Of a stretch of 64,000 bases of DNA, positions 39,266 through 53,100 are shown in pieces. Numbering within the stretch: the stretch's first letter is position 1; every line of letters begins with the position of its first letter. Under the pieces are notes generated by a model. That model made no database searches, was not told where the DNA came from, and saw only the letters and a list, made by a program, of their open reading frames with translations. Position numbers and translations under genes: made by a program. Source of the DNA: Heterodera schachtii (taxonomy: Eukaryota; Nematoda; Chromadorea; Rhabditida; Heteroderidae); assembly GCA_023374025.1 (NCBI GenBank), contig SIJG01000026.1, forward strand, positions 698,028 through 762,027, in the 5' to 3' direction.

Positions 39266-40678
39266 TCCAAAAAAGCAAAGTGAAAATGGTAGTTGTTATT
39301 AAATTGCTATGTCTTTTGAAAACTGCAATATTAAAAGAAATTAATTGGTATATTCGAACATTGTCGAACAGTAGATTCTCGTCTTGTAGCATCGTTTATT
39401 TATTTTAAATTAATTATTCAAATTTTTAAATTCTATTTATTTTTTTATTTTATATTTATGATTTTTAGCATTAAAATTTTTTTAATAAAATAAGCTAAGT
39501 TCCTATTTTCAAATCCATATACTTTAATATATTTATTTTATTCTAATATGATCAAAATATTCACTGAATATCGTTAGTGCATAAGTTATAAAAATAGAAT
39601 TCTGTGTCGAAAATAATGTTATTAAATAGAAATTTTATTTTGAAAAACTATTGGCTATCAGCTATTTAAATTAATTAAATAATGACATTTTCCTTTACAT
39701 CATCTTTCCATTCCTTATACTATTTAGTGAATATTTTGGTATATAATGGTAAATTATTAATATTGACTAGTCATTATACTTTATATTAAAATAAATGTCT
39801 AATCTTATATCAAAAAAATAAACTTAAAATTTCTTTTATAAATAACATTAAATAGTCAACAACGTTTTATTCCTTTATTTGCATCGAATTTATTTATCAA
39901 GTGTAGAGTACTCCTGTAGCTACTTATTTAATCACTGCGTCTGCTAAAACTTAGCAAAATAATTATTTTTATTTCATTAATATTGTTTAATACAATAATA
40001 GATTATTCAGCGGTAATTAGGCTAACTTCAAAAAAAGAACTTTGGTTATCAATTGTACAAGATATTCTGATCGGGCCTTTCTTCGTCAAATCTGTATCTT
40101 TTATATAGTATTTCTATATTTCAAAATATTATAATTAATATTTAATTTTTAAACTTAATTTTCTTTTGTATTTGCTACTTTTATATATTTTTTATTTTAT
40201 AAAAAGCACTTTAATAGTAATTTCTTTTGTTTCCTTCGAATGATATTTGAAAAACAATTAGTAAATTGTGTTCAAAAATTTATTTGTCATTAATGTTAAT
40301 TTTTGTTGAGGATTTATTTATTAAACAGTATTAATTAATTAGTTATTCCTGGTTATTTTTATCATTTAATACAAACAAGTTGTTAAGAAATTAATTAAGG
40401 ACAAGTATAAAATATTCATTATAAATTTGATATTCAAATCCTTTGTTGGCCAATTAAAGTTTTAACTGTTTTTTTTACTTTTGAACCGTTTAATTGATAT
40501 ACCACAGGTATTAACCAATAATTACGTTTTATTACTCAATTAAATAAAGGTTTTCTGTGTTTTAAATTCTGTATTATTTTTTGGTTTTAATTTATTTAAA
40601 TATATGTATCTTATGTTTTACAACTATCCTTCTTATTTATTTTTGCAGTTTTATAAAAAATCTATTTAATTATAAATG

Positions 40679-40775
40679 TTCAGACGCTGCCCATAGTGGC
40701 ATATGCAGCATATGCGTGATTAGCATCAAAGCAAGCACGTGCAGCGACATGGATGTTTAATGCAGAATGTTGACG
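40679..40775. other. second conserved island in copy A
   Basis: The stretch starting ttcagacgctgcccatagtg, including the near-palindrome gcatatgcagcatatgcg, is nearly identical at 56356-56450. No open frame or RNA family is recognised. Confidence 0.5.
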
Positions 40776-43700
40776 AATTGCTTTGTTTTTTTAATATTAT
40801 AAAAAAATATTTCATTGTAAAATGTTAGTTTAGTTTTTTTTTAAATTATAGCTTTCATAATAATTTTCAAGCAGTCTACATCGGTATGTTTTGCGTGTAT
40901 ATGGGAACAGTTAAAAAAATGCACTAAAATTTGGATTATAATTTTTAATTTGTTAACGTAATTTTCACAAATTAAAATTTTTTAAATATTTTTGTATTTT
41001 TCGTATACTTTCATTTTCTCATTTAAATTTATAATATTTAAATAAATTCTGAAGAATATTAAAGTTTAATTTATCATTTTTTGTTGTTATCCCATGCAGG
41101 TGCGAATCCATTTCATTGTAATACACCAATTAAACTCAAACACCTTGGTACTTTTTCGTTGGGTCCACTTGTCAAGTGTCAACATTTTTTTCTTCTATTT
41201 TTAAAGCTTGAAAAATTATGGCCTTGTTGTGAGTTTGATGTTTTAAGTTTTGCAAAATGGCGATTTTTATTAAAAGATTTGTTTGTACCTATCGAAAAAT
41301 GAATTTTGCACCCCTAAAATAAACTGAATAAGAAAATAACCTTATTTATGCTTCTTGATAAATAATAAAAAAAATTTTATGTCACTACTAATTATTATTT
41401 TCTTGTTGTTGTAATTTTTCTTGTTGTGATTTTAGGTATAAATACATATGAGGTAAAAGTTTTATTTTAATATATTAATTTCTAATAATAAAAATTGATT
41501 ATACTTTATTTATTTTCGTATATTATTGTCTAATTTATAATTTATTTAAATTATTTTTTGCTCTAAACCTGCTCAAATTTGAAATCATTAGTATTATTTC
41601 TTTTCCTCACGAGTGTTACAATCATAAAGGTATCCATTCAATTACTTTTTGTTAAAATTAACGGCTATTGCTTTTATTTTATTGTTTTTATGCTTAATTT
41701 TTAGGAAAAATTTGAATCCAAAAATAGTGATTTAGTATTAATATTTTTAATGTTTGGTTTATTTTTTTGTAAATTTATTTATTTCTTCTTTGGCTACTTT
41801 TTTAAGTATCGTAAAACGATTAATGGTAAAAAACCCGAGTATTTTACCATCTCTGTCAAAGCCAATGCCTTCACATTTACAAATTATTAAGATAACATAA
41901 AAAATAATTAAATTTTATCTTAAGGATAGAATTCGTTTTATGTATTCGGAACTGTTTCGATTCACATTTCGTTTTTCGTATCAAACTTTAATTTTAAACA
42001 TTTATTTCGCTTTCTATTCTTTCTATATATTTTTAATTTTTTTTTGATATTGTAGACCCGACTCATATGGTACTTTGCTTCTTTCATTGAAGGACAGAAA
42101 TGCTGTCAAGCTTAATCATATTTTTCTTTTCTTTAATTCATTAATTTAGGTAATAAATGTTCGAATGAATTGTTTTTAAATAACTTGTTCATAAACATTT
42201 TTCACGTGTGTATAAGTCACTGTTTTTTCTTTTATTGGAATATTATGCGATTAATATTTTTTCATTTTCTTAGTCAAGTGAAAGGTTAGATGAAAATCCG
42301 TGAAAATTTTTTTAAATTAAAATTTAATTACATCTATTAATTTCATCGCTAAAAATTTAAATTATTTCTATAAAATAATGTTCTTTAGGTGAATAATAAT
42401 GCAAACATTTTTAATCCTTATTAATATATAAAATAATTATTTTCTTTTTCGCCATATGTTCATCACCGTAATTTTTGTTATGAATAAATCTAAAAATTTC
42501 TAATGATTGCTTAGATATCTTTAAATAAAATTTAAGCATTTATCTGTTTCAATTTTATCTGAAATTTATATATTTTATTTCGAATGCATAGATTTTTATA
42601 TATTTTTTGTTTACTTTCATGTATGCTTTAATTTTCATTATTCTTTCTAATTTTTTAATCACGACAGCCATTTTTCGAAATGGATTTTTAATATGTTCAT
42701 AAGATTTAAAGTAATGAATAATATTTATTAATAATTTAGTTTTATATAAAGAGATAACTACTCTTGTGCCCATAGACGTATGTTTTTCCACGCATCAGGT
42801 CGTTGTTTGCTCTTAGAGATAACTACTTTGTTTTCTGTAGATATATTCTTTTCCAAAGCATAAATCGTTTTTATTCTTTTAGCTTTCAGTATAAGCCTTT
42901 TAATTTGATTTTTGTGCATTTAATAAAAAGGTCCATTTTTTATATTTTTATTCGATGTTATTTAAGATTTATTAGGTTTATATTTTTCGTGTAATCAATT
43001 GACTCAATAATACCAAAACTTCACAGCAATGGAGCTTTATTTGTGCTACTTTTAAACTAATTAATTATTATTTATTCGTCTGGTTTTAGATATAAACTTA
43101 GACAACATCTTGTCGTTAAATCAGCTGTGCTTTTATAATATTCTTCCAATATTAATATTTTAATGTAAAATTAATTTTCGGTATCTTGTCTTCGTTTAAG
43201 TTTCAAATTTTCACAGATTAATAAAGAAAAATTAACAATTTATCGCTTTGTATATGAGTTGGTTTAATTAAATCAATTTTAAATTAAATTTCTAATTTTA
43301 TTTTTAGCTTTTGTCTATTATTTAATTGAAAATTTTTTAATATTGAAACTGAATTTTTAATTTTAGGCAATTCTTTCACCACCTTTTGACATTTTCCAGT
43401 TTTTTGCGTTTATTTCATCATTTTTAGCACAATATAGGAACCTATTTATCGATTTTAGAAATTATAAATCGTAATTCAGTACAAAAAATATTATGCTTTT
43501 TTTCTTCAAAGTACGAAATTTTCAGCTAACCCAGGAAAATGATTAAAACATGTTTATGGATTTAAAATAAAAAATAAATTTTCCAAAAAGATGGAGGAAG
43601 GGGGGAAAAGACAAATTGCTGAACTAATTTCTTACAATTCTTTTAGCCACCGAATGGTAAAAAAGAAAATTAGGTGAACTGGCAAATGGAGGGAGAAGGA

Positions 43701-43801
43701 CTAATTTAGAGGATATTGAATGAAGTAATGTCAAATGGTTTGCTGAGAGCAATGCCAATGATGCGACGGGTCGACGTCATTTTGTGTTGATTTTTAAGAA
43801 C

Positions 43802-44020
43802 GCAGCGAAGGAGAGAGAGAGGGAGAGAAGGAGTCAGAAAGGAAAGAAAGAAAAAGAGAGAGAGAGAGAGAGAGAGGGGGGGGAGAGAAGGAGTCAGAAA
43901 GGAAAGAAAGAAAAAGAGAGAGAGAGGGGGGAAAGAAGGAGTCAGAAAGGAAAGAAAAAAAGAGAGAGAGAGAAGGGGAGAGAGAGAGAGAGAGGGGGAG
44001 GTCAGAGGGATAGAGTGAGA
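43802..44020. repeat. GA-rich simple repeat array in copy A
   Basis: Runs of (GA)n alternate with 'aaggagtcagaaaggaaaga' units three times. The conserved lead-in 'aatgatgcgacgggtcg(a/g)c' at about 43757-43777 is also kept in copy B. The Ser/Leu- and Arg/Glu-rich frames on both strands are repeat artefacts. Confidence 0.85.
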
Positions 44021-47000
44021 GAATCTTGCACAAAATGTCATAAAAAATAATCAAGTTTCGAATAATGTTTTGTGTATTATAAATTGATTTTTGATTTCCT
44101 TTTTTTAACAATACAATTTTGGGATGATTTTAAAATAATATTTTTAAGGGCAGAAGTTATACTCATTTTTTCTGAGAAAGTTCATTTTTTATTTTTCACT
44201 CAATTATAAAACATTTATTTTGACAGATTCCATTTCTTTTAAATTTTATCTCCGTATCTTGTTAATTTTATTATGTTTCTGCGATTTATTCTTCTCTTTT
44301 AAATTAATTTTAGTAATTGACTGTCCAGACCCAAGAATTTTTTTCTGCTTAACATGTTAGATGCGTTGAGATTTCATTTCCGATGAATATGGGTTTGAAT
44401 TATTTCATAAACAAAGACAGAATATTTAAAATATTTATACTTAATGAATTCCTTTTAAAATTTTAATTTTTGATTAAATTGTATATTCATTTTGAATTTT
44501 TATATTTATTTCAATTTTTAATTTTTTGATTTGTAATAAATCAACTTCACCTATATGGACTTTCATTTAATTTCATCATATTACGAATCTGAATTAAAAT
44601 TATTTTCTCGGATTTAAATTTTATTATAGTATTTTAAGTAATTTTGTGGTTTCGTTCAAAATTGTTTTTCATAAAATTGCTTAATATTTTGCTTTCTATA
44701 TATTTTTTTGTTAAAAGCAATTTACTTAAAATTATTTGTTTATTAATTTCTTCTGTTTTTATATTAATTTTTTTATAAGAAACATCCATTGATCCTCTGG
44801 ATTTGCATGTGTTGAGAGACAACTTTAATGTTTAAATTCATTATTTCTTGTTTTTATAATTTATAATTTTTTACATTTTTTTATATTTATTCAACTAAAT
44901 GAGATCTTTTTTAAAGTTGTTGATTTTCAAAAATTACGCTCCTTTCTTTTATATTTATTGTTCATTTTTCTGATTACATTCTTTGCATGTTTGTTAATTT
45001 TTTTATTTATAAATTTTTCTGTACCAATAGCTCCAAGTGCTTCTGTTTTAAATTATTAGCTTTACAAAAAATTATTTGTATATTTTTTCATAGTAATTAA
45101 AAGAAATCATTTTTAATATTATATTAATCCAATTGTCGTAATTATTTCTTTTCATTTGAAATTTTTCATAAAAAACTGTTTAATTTAATTGGAAAATTCT
45201 TTTTTATCATATTATACATATATTTTTACTTCTTTGTTTTTATTTTTTTTTCACCATTTCTTTCTTGTCCATAAGCCTTTTATTTTTCGAAAGTTTCCAT
45301 CGGGAATTTTCAAAGAAGTTCACGTTCCAGTCGAATTTTTGTTTGATTTAATCATTTTATGTAAATGTAATTTTTGTTTTTATTCAAGTTTTTATTTGTT
45401 TCTTTTATTAATATATGTTTTTTAATTTTATGTGGAGTTTGTTTCTCATCACCTTTTTGCATTTTTATTTTGATATAAAATAAAATGTCAATTAGTTTAT
45501 ATCTTCTTGCTAATTCAATTTGATTTGTTTTCACATATTTTGTAAATCAATCAATGTTTAATAGTTTAGATTTTTATTTAACTTATTTTAGCATTTTTTT
45601 ATTTCATTATTATTTATTTGGTCTAGAAAGTCAATATTTTTATTCATAAGTAACATTTTCATACATTATAAATTTCATTTAAAAGAGGAATTATTTTTGC
45701 TTATTTGTCTAGAATTTCAGTTTACTTTTTCTCTTGGGCATGCAATGATTTAATATCAACGTAATCCGGTTTCTAATTTTTGAATTATTTATATACTTTT
45801 ATAATCAGAACTAGGTAGGAATTGGCAATTGATGGGCGGGAGGGGTGGTTGACTCGACCCGTGTACGACATTCTTGAACTGGTGCATTTTCTACCATTTC
45901 TTCAATAACTCGGGTGCAAACTGTATTATGATGATTGGATAATATTTTGAGGATTTTATTTATTTTTATCATGAATATTAGCATTCAAATAAATATTTAT
46001 TTTTCTTCATTTTTGCTCTTTCTTGCATTTTTTATTTTTTATTCCGCTTCATTTAATTAAAAGAATTTAATTGTTGCGTTGCTTAGTCTCCGTGATTTTA
46101 TTCACGGTCTCGATGAACACATCAGAGGACAATTTAAATTTCATTAAAAAGTTATAAATGACTAATTAAAATACTAAAAATATTATTCGTTATATAGGGG
46201 GTTTAGTATTTCATTTATAAATAATTTGTTTTATTTGTTTTGCATTTTCATGAAATTTTTTAGTAAAAAAATGATTTTTGCCATATAAATATTTTATATT
46301 TTTAAATCGTATTACTAATGCCTCTTTTAAGAAAATTATTTTATATTTTCAAAAACTTTTTATTTACCCTTTTGGAAATAAATACTTTTTAAGATAAAAT
46401 TTTACAACATTTTATTATATTTCAAAACTGCAATTATTTTATGAAAATAGTTAAATTTTATTGAAAATAAATTTCCTTGCATTTTTATTTTTAATACGTG
46501 TTAATTAATGTTTTGAAAAAATAAAAAAAATAAAAATTCCATTTATTTATTTTCATTCATCAATTAAGTTCATTTTAAAAATAAGGAATTTTAAATTAAA
46601 GTTATTTAAATTTTACTTGGACTTCTTGATTCTTCTTATTTTCACGTCGCACACAGTGCGTCTTCCAAAGTTTTTCTGCATCTTTCCGTTTCATTTAATG
46701 TAATTTTTATTTAAAGCAAAAATTAATAGATTTTATGACGAATTGAGAAAAAATTATTTCTTCCATTTTTATTGCGTTTTGCATACAAAATGAATTAAAT
46801 TTTTATGATTTTTTTACAATTTGCATCAAATTTTATTTGTATTATTTTTTGATTTGCTAGAATCAAATATTCATTGATTAAGTATGTTTTGATTTTCTAA
46901 TAAAATAATTTAGTTACGGTATCATTTTCTCGCTATCATAACCTCTATTTTTTTCTTTTAGCGAGCATACTTTTGTATATTATTTTTTTATATGTACCTT

Positions 47001-48592
47001 TTCTGGTTTACTCGTTTTACTTCTTTGATTCATTTATATTTTGCTCTTATTTTTAAATTAATCCTTTGTGCAATTTTTTAAAAACTATGCAGTTAAATTA
47101 AATGTTGAAAATAATGTGTTTAATTTTAATTTTCATATAATTGTTATCACATAAGTAAATGTATTTATACCTAAAAATTTTCTCAATTACAATATTCATA
47201 TTATATTCCATTTCAGCCATTCAGGGGTAATTGATTTCGTTTAAATTTAAACTTTGTCTTCTAGTCGGACCCTGTTCAAGGTGTTGACAATTATTTTTTT
47301 CTTATAAATTGTTTTAGCGTTCCTTAAATTTTTTATGATATTAAACTTATTTGACATATTTTAAGTAACTTTTTATAATTTTATTAAATTTATTTAGTAT
47401 TTGGAAAAATTATTTTTTGTTTTTTTTATTTGAAAATATAATTATTTTAAGACAATTATTATCAATTGGTTCATTTAAAGCTTATTTATTTTTTGCTTTA
47501 ATTTGTTTTTAGTGTAATTTTAATATTTTTAAGAATTACCTGAATTTTATTATATTTTTTTTGGCTATGATAAAAATTTGTAAGTTTTTTTGCTCATTAT
47601 TACCATGTTACATAATTCTCTTGCTTTATTATTTTGGGCAACTAATAGTTTAAAATCAAATATTATTTATAAACTAATATAAGTTCTTTATATGGAATTT
47701 ATTATTAGTACTTTTCTCGGTAGCTTGTATTGTACTAAATTAGTCGAACAAAGATGAAGAGGTTTAGTATTATTGCAAATGAGCTCATTTAATTCTTTTC
47801 ATACTCATTTCTTTTTTATTTTGTAATTTCATTAAAAATTTTTTATTTCAAATGTGCATTCAGCAATTATTGCTGGAAAATATGAAATAAAAATTTGGGA
47901 TTTTTTACAATTTCTATTAATTAAAGTGTTAAGATTTTGATTATTCCTTTTTCTATGTTTAAAAACCCGATCATGGATTTTAATTAAATTCCTTCATTTC
48001 TTGCCATGCTGAATCTCTTGGATCTCCAGTTTCATCGAACATAAGTGTATCTTGATTTGGTATTAAATAGTCGTCACTTCATTTATTCTTTAATTTGATT
48101 TCATTACTAATTTTTTGTTTTTTTTTGTTGTAATTAAATTTTAAAAAATAAGGTGAATTTTTTAATATTTTATAAAATTTATGAAATTTTAAAGGACTAT
48201 CGTACTCTGGCAAAGTTTTTTGTTTGAAAATTTAAATTTTACTTTATTTATTTAATTTCTTTTTATTATTGAATTTTTTGAAATGTGACAAGAAACGCCC
48301 TTTTCATGTCATATTTAATTTTAAAAATTTATCTTGGCAGATGCGAGTGTGAACCATTCCATTCGTTCATGATGAATTCTTTGAGTGCTTCGTGTGCTTC
48401 TGTTTAATTTCAAAGTTTTAAAAAAATATTTATTATCTTTTCTCATCTTTGTTTAATAAAGTTTATTTTATTGTATCTTCATTTATTTTATAAATATATG
48501 GATGATCTTTACTATTTTTGTTTTTTATATCTTTTCATATCATTTCTTTTTTTTCATTTTAATCTTGAGTCTTCTGTGGTGAGTGTCCATTA

Positions 48593-49204
48593 GAGACCGT
48601 CCCGCAGCGGGATCCGCAAATTTGACTTTTTGTGCGGGATTATGCGGGATTTCATTGATTTTTTGAAAATTTTAAAGAACAAAATGCCAAAATTTTTGAA
48701 TAAATTTATAATAAATTCAATCAAATTCAATCCATTTTTCATCTCAAATTTCTTCTAGAACTTGAAAAAAAAATTTTCCGACGGTGCCTATCGCACCCGG
48801 ACCCCTTTGTTCTTAGTTTTTTGAAAAAATTGCGACGAAAAAGCGGTTTTGAAAAGCAAAAAATAGTCAAATTTATGGACTATTAACAGATTTGATTCCC
48901 GATCTCTTTTTACCGTCTGATCATCCATTCGAAAAATCTTAGTCGACCCTTCAGCCCGTTTAAATGCATCCCATAGCCCTAAAAATTTCTTTTACAATAT
49001 GACAGGTATTTTTGTTGTTGTTTTTGTAAATTTTTTGAAATTTAATTGAAATTTTCGAATTTTCAAAATCCCGCAATTCCGCGCGGGATCCCGCAAATTT
49101 TAAATGCGGGATTTGCGGGATTAATCCCGCGGGATCCCGTTCCGCAAAAATTTTTGGATTCTAATCCCGCAGCGGGATCCGCAAATTTGAAATTTCCGGT
49201 ATCT
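48593..49204. mobile_element. 612-bp insertion with 11-bp target duplication
   Basis: AGTGTCCATTA stands on both sides (48582-48592 and 49205-49215). Near both ends lies the same direct 20-mer, cccgcagcgggatccgcaaa, and more 'gcgggat' or 'atcccgc' words occur inside. The segment is clearly less A+T-rich than its surroundings. It has no coding capacity, so it is a non-autonomous element of unknown class; the 11-bp duplication does not suit Tc1/mariner. Confidence 0.65.
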
Positions 49205-50057
49205 AGTGTCCATTATAGTTGTTAACTTCATTTTTCTCTTTTAAATATGGTTTCGGGCATCTGGATTGATTCGAATAACAATTATCAGAAAAATACGAAA
49301 AAGCTGTTTTTCATAGAGTGTAAATTTATTTAGATTATAATTTGAAGGATTTAAATATTAACCAAAGTTTCAATAATATTCTTAATTTACAATAGATTAA
49401 TTTATTTGCATATTATTATTTTTAGGTATTAGAGAAAAATAACTATTGCAAAGCTAATGAATAGTGCTCATGGCAATAAATATGTTTGTTCTTTACTATT
49501 TTTACTTTACCAACAAATTAGTGCATATAATTTAATTTTTTAATTCAGAAAGCATTTTGCATATGTGTAATAAGTTGTTTTTTATTCGCGTTTGTATGCG
49601 TATTATGAAGGCATTTTGGTACAATCTGTTAAGAAATTATAGGTTCAAGAATTTTTTAGCTACTTCACCTACTTCCCATGGTCCAATCGAGCTGAAATTT
49701 TTACCGCACATACCCTCCCTATAAATATTGAGATCCACGCAAAAAAATCGGAAAAGTGTAGAAGAAACAAATTTTTTATGATTTTTTTCCCGAAAATTGT
49801 CCCAAATTTGCTGTTAATAAATTATAGGTTCAAAAATTGAAGACATATAACTTTTTTATGGGGACAAGAAAAAATCTGAAAAAAATTAACGCAAAAACTG
49901 CACCCAATTAACACAATCATAATCCAAAGACTTCCGCCCAACCATTTTTGATTTGCAGAAGCACTGAAAAATTAAAAACATATTTATTGTATAAAGTTGA
50001 ATGTGAAGTAAACTAAATGCGCTAAATTTTGATAAGTAATACAAAAACACGAAAAAG

Positions 50058-50130
50058 TAATGTGAGCCGAAATCATTTCGAACCTACGATTACGAGCCGA
50101 GAGCACTACCACTGCACCACTAGAAACTAC
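50058..50130 (-). ncRNA. tRNA-like relic or SINE head
   Basis: The minus strand contains a good A-box match (TGGTGCAGTGG) and, about 27 bases later, GGTTCGAAATG, which resembles a B box (GGTTCGANNCC). The acceptor stem does not pair well and the anticodon stem is imperfect. It is therefore a degenerate tRNA or a tRNA-derived SINE rather than a working tRNA. It lies in a less A+T-rich segment (about 49600-50330) that may be the rest of that element. Confidence 0.4.
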
Positions 50131-53100
50131 GGAAATGATAAAATGTTTGTTTCTTTTCATTTATTACCTAAAATACTTTGGCACGCCATATCTCGGCACA
50201 AATGCTTATTCCGCAGCTAGAAAAAAAATTTTCAATACAACCCAGGGGTAGTCTACCCACCTACAAAGTTTCATTTGGAAATCCCACCATCAACTGAACA
50301 CTCTCCTTTGTAAGATGAAAAATGTTTATTTTATTGTCTCTTAATTTTTCCAATTGAAGTCAAATTATCTTTGAACCATTTAATTTTTTATTAGCTAATT
50401 TTTATCATTATTATAAATTTTATATACGATTCTTTTAAACGCTTGTTATTTCTAAAATCCTATTCAAATTGACTGTACTTCTATTATTATTTATTTAACT
50501 GATAATTATTGTTTTTTTAATTTCATGAATTTGGACCTCTCCAGAAGCCATGACAAATACAACAGTTATATTAAATCTTTAAATAAAATTTTTTTATTAT
50601 AAATTATTAACATTAAATCTCTAGTTTAAATAGTAATTATTTGTTGTATTGAAATAATATTTTATGTAAATATAGAATTTTAAAATAATGTTTATTATAA
50701 TTTATTAACAAAAAAGCAATGTTATTGTTTTTTTGGATTGCATTTTGTTTTTTGAATCGTTTTAGTATATTAAATTTAATTGATAAATTGCTTGGTCTCT
50801 GGAGTTTGTTAAAATGTTGATGAACACACTATAGATTTAGGTATTTTATTTAAAAAACTATTTAATCCTTTAATTTCAGCAAAAAATCAAATGGTACCTT
50901 CAAATTTAAGCTAAGAAATAATTAATTTGCATCTATTTGAAATTATATAAAATTTCTTTTTAAGGTAATATATTAAAAATATTAGTAACCCTTTTTTCAA
51001 TTAAAGTATCTATTAATTTTTAACGATGGCAACATTTCAAAAAAATACACAACAATTTTGAATCATTATGATTTGTCAGTTTTTTAATTTTTATTTACTT
51101 CTTCTTTTATTGTTTTTGAATGAAATTTTTTAATGGTCTTAGATTACTTTTGCATTTTTGAATTTTTTATAATTATATTTTTCTCTTTTAGAATATTCAT
51201 ATTCAGTCATTCGTCCAGTGTACATAGGACTACATATAAATCTATTTCAAACTCATTTAGGACAAATTTTTTGAATTATAACTTTTAAGTTTTTGCATTT
51301 AAATTGGTTTTATCTTGTTGAGGGTCCACCTGATCTTTTTGCATATTGTCTTTTCATATATATAAAAAACTTACTTTAATTCATTAAATTCTGTATATTT
51401 TAATCTTTGTTTATTTAATAAATTTTAAAATATAAAAAAACAAATTAGACGAAATAAAAAATTGTATTTTCCTTGATTTCTTTGTTTCATTACCATATTA
51501 TTTAATTTATCTTAAAAAATATTAATATATAAATTGACAATTCTCGACACTAATGATTTTTATTTCAATGTGATTTAAAATTTATTTATGTGAATAATAG
51601 TTTGATTTTAATTAGGAAATAATTATTTTTTTGAAAAAAATCGAAAATTTTTATTCAATTTAAATTATATTTAAAAATATATGATTTATATTAGTTTACA
51701 GCAATGGAGTTTTATTTATTATATTTTTAAAGCATTTTATTATTTTTCTTGTAATCAATAAATCTTCTTTAAACCTGCTTCTTATCCTTCGATATTACTA
51801 AATTTCAGCGGTATTTCTGTTTATATCTTTTGTTTAATATAATTTTAAATTTGTTGAGCGTTCTTCATTGTACATTAATTAATTTTATAAATTTGAATTT
51901 GATATTGATTTTTTCAACACATTGTGGTTTTTAAATCATGACTACCATTGGTTTAGGTTTCGAACGTTTTCTTTCGCATTCTTTTTTATATTTTCGTCTT
52001 AAATTTTTAAGCCATTTTAAAAGTACATTTTTAATAACGGTTTTAAAATTCATGCCAATTTTTAATTTTATTTTGTTCCTTGATTTTTGACTACTCGTTT
52101 TAATTTATTTGGTTAATTTTTATTTAAACAATTCATAATTATAGCCCGAAATTTTAAAATATGAAAATAAAAGTCCCAAATTTTGCTTGCAAACATTAAA
52201 AAGAAAGTTTTTTCCTACCAATTAGACCATGTAGAACCCAGGATAAAAAAATGTATTTAGATATAAAATTGACAGCCCTATTTATATCAGTTTTTATTAG
52301 TATTGTTTATTTTATTCTTTTTGGTTATATTTATTATTTCAAATAAGCATTTGTTGCTCTAAATACCGTTCAATTGTTTCTAATGGTCTATGATTTTTTT
52401 ATTTGTTTATTAAATATTAGTTTTTACAAAGTATTTAAATTGCTATATTTTATATGTTAAATTCTATTTAATAATAGTTTATTTTGTTTATTACCCTTAT
52501 TTTTCATTAGTGAATGATATAAAAATTGGTTTTATTTTTTCATACAATTATACAATTTTTTTTATTATTTAATGTGATTTCATTAATTTTTAGCGAATGG
52601 ATTTTTTCAATTATTTGTTGTCATAGCCTTTAAAACTTAACTTCATTTGATGGCTGGCATTTATCAAAGTGCGCAGGGATCAAATCCATCATCCTCGTCA
52701 ATATTTGATTCTTATTAAGAATGGATGTACAAAAAAACAAAATTAAATTAAAATAATATAGTGATCTTTTATTTCTTAATTAAAATTTTGAATTCAAAAA
52801 TAAATTAAATTTATTAAGCAAATTATTAAGCAAAATATTTTTCTAATAATTGCATTTCGTAATTTTGTTTAAATGAGAATTTTTAATTAATTTAATTATT
52901 TGGAAAAAATATTTGTTATTTTTTTATTAAATTAATATTCAACGATTTTATTAACTTCTTTGCTGGATTTTATCTTTCACTTTAATACTGAATTCTATTA
53001 TTAGAATTTATTATATTCATATTGTAAAATCGCATTCAAAATTCGACAAAATGAAATCGGCCTTATTCTTGTCCTGCCTATTCAATTACCATTAAAAATT

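Larger units (their letters stand above)
38080..45190 (+). repeat. segmental duplication, copy A
   Basis: The order of conserved blocks in 38.1-45.2 kb is repeated in direct orientation at 53.8-62.15 kb. Examples are the block with 'cgcgcttattgtccttctcg' (38260 and 53995), 'agaaccaagggccaaagcgg' (39168 and 55021), 'gacgctgcccatagtggcat' (40682 and 56362) and the GA-rich block (43800 and 61250). Copies differ by many indels and substitutions, so the event is old. Confidence 0.85.

Noticed and set aside
39123..39392. Minus-strand 89-codon frame conserved in part at 54873-55121
   Set aside because: The shared part is the conserved DNA island; frames on the other strand are equally open and the ends differ, so coding is not supported. 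The island is reported as a finding instead.
43706..44111. Leu/Ser- and Arg/Glu-rich frames
   Set aside because: They are produced by GA-type simple repeats.
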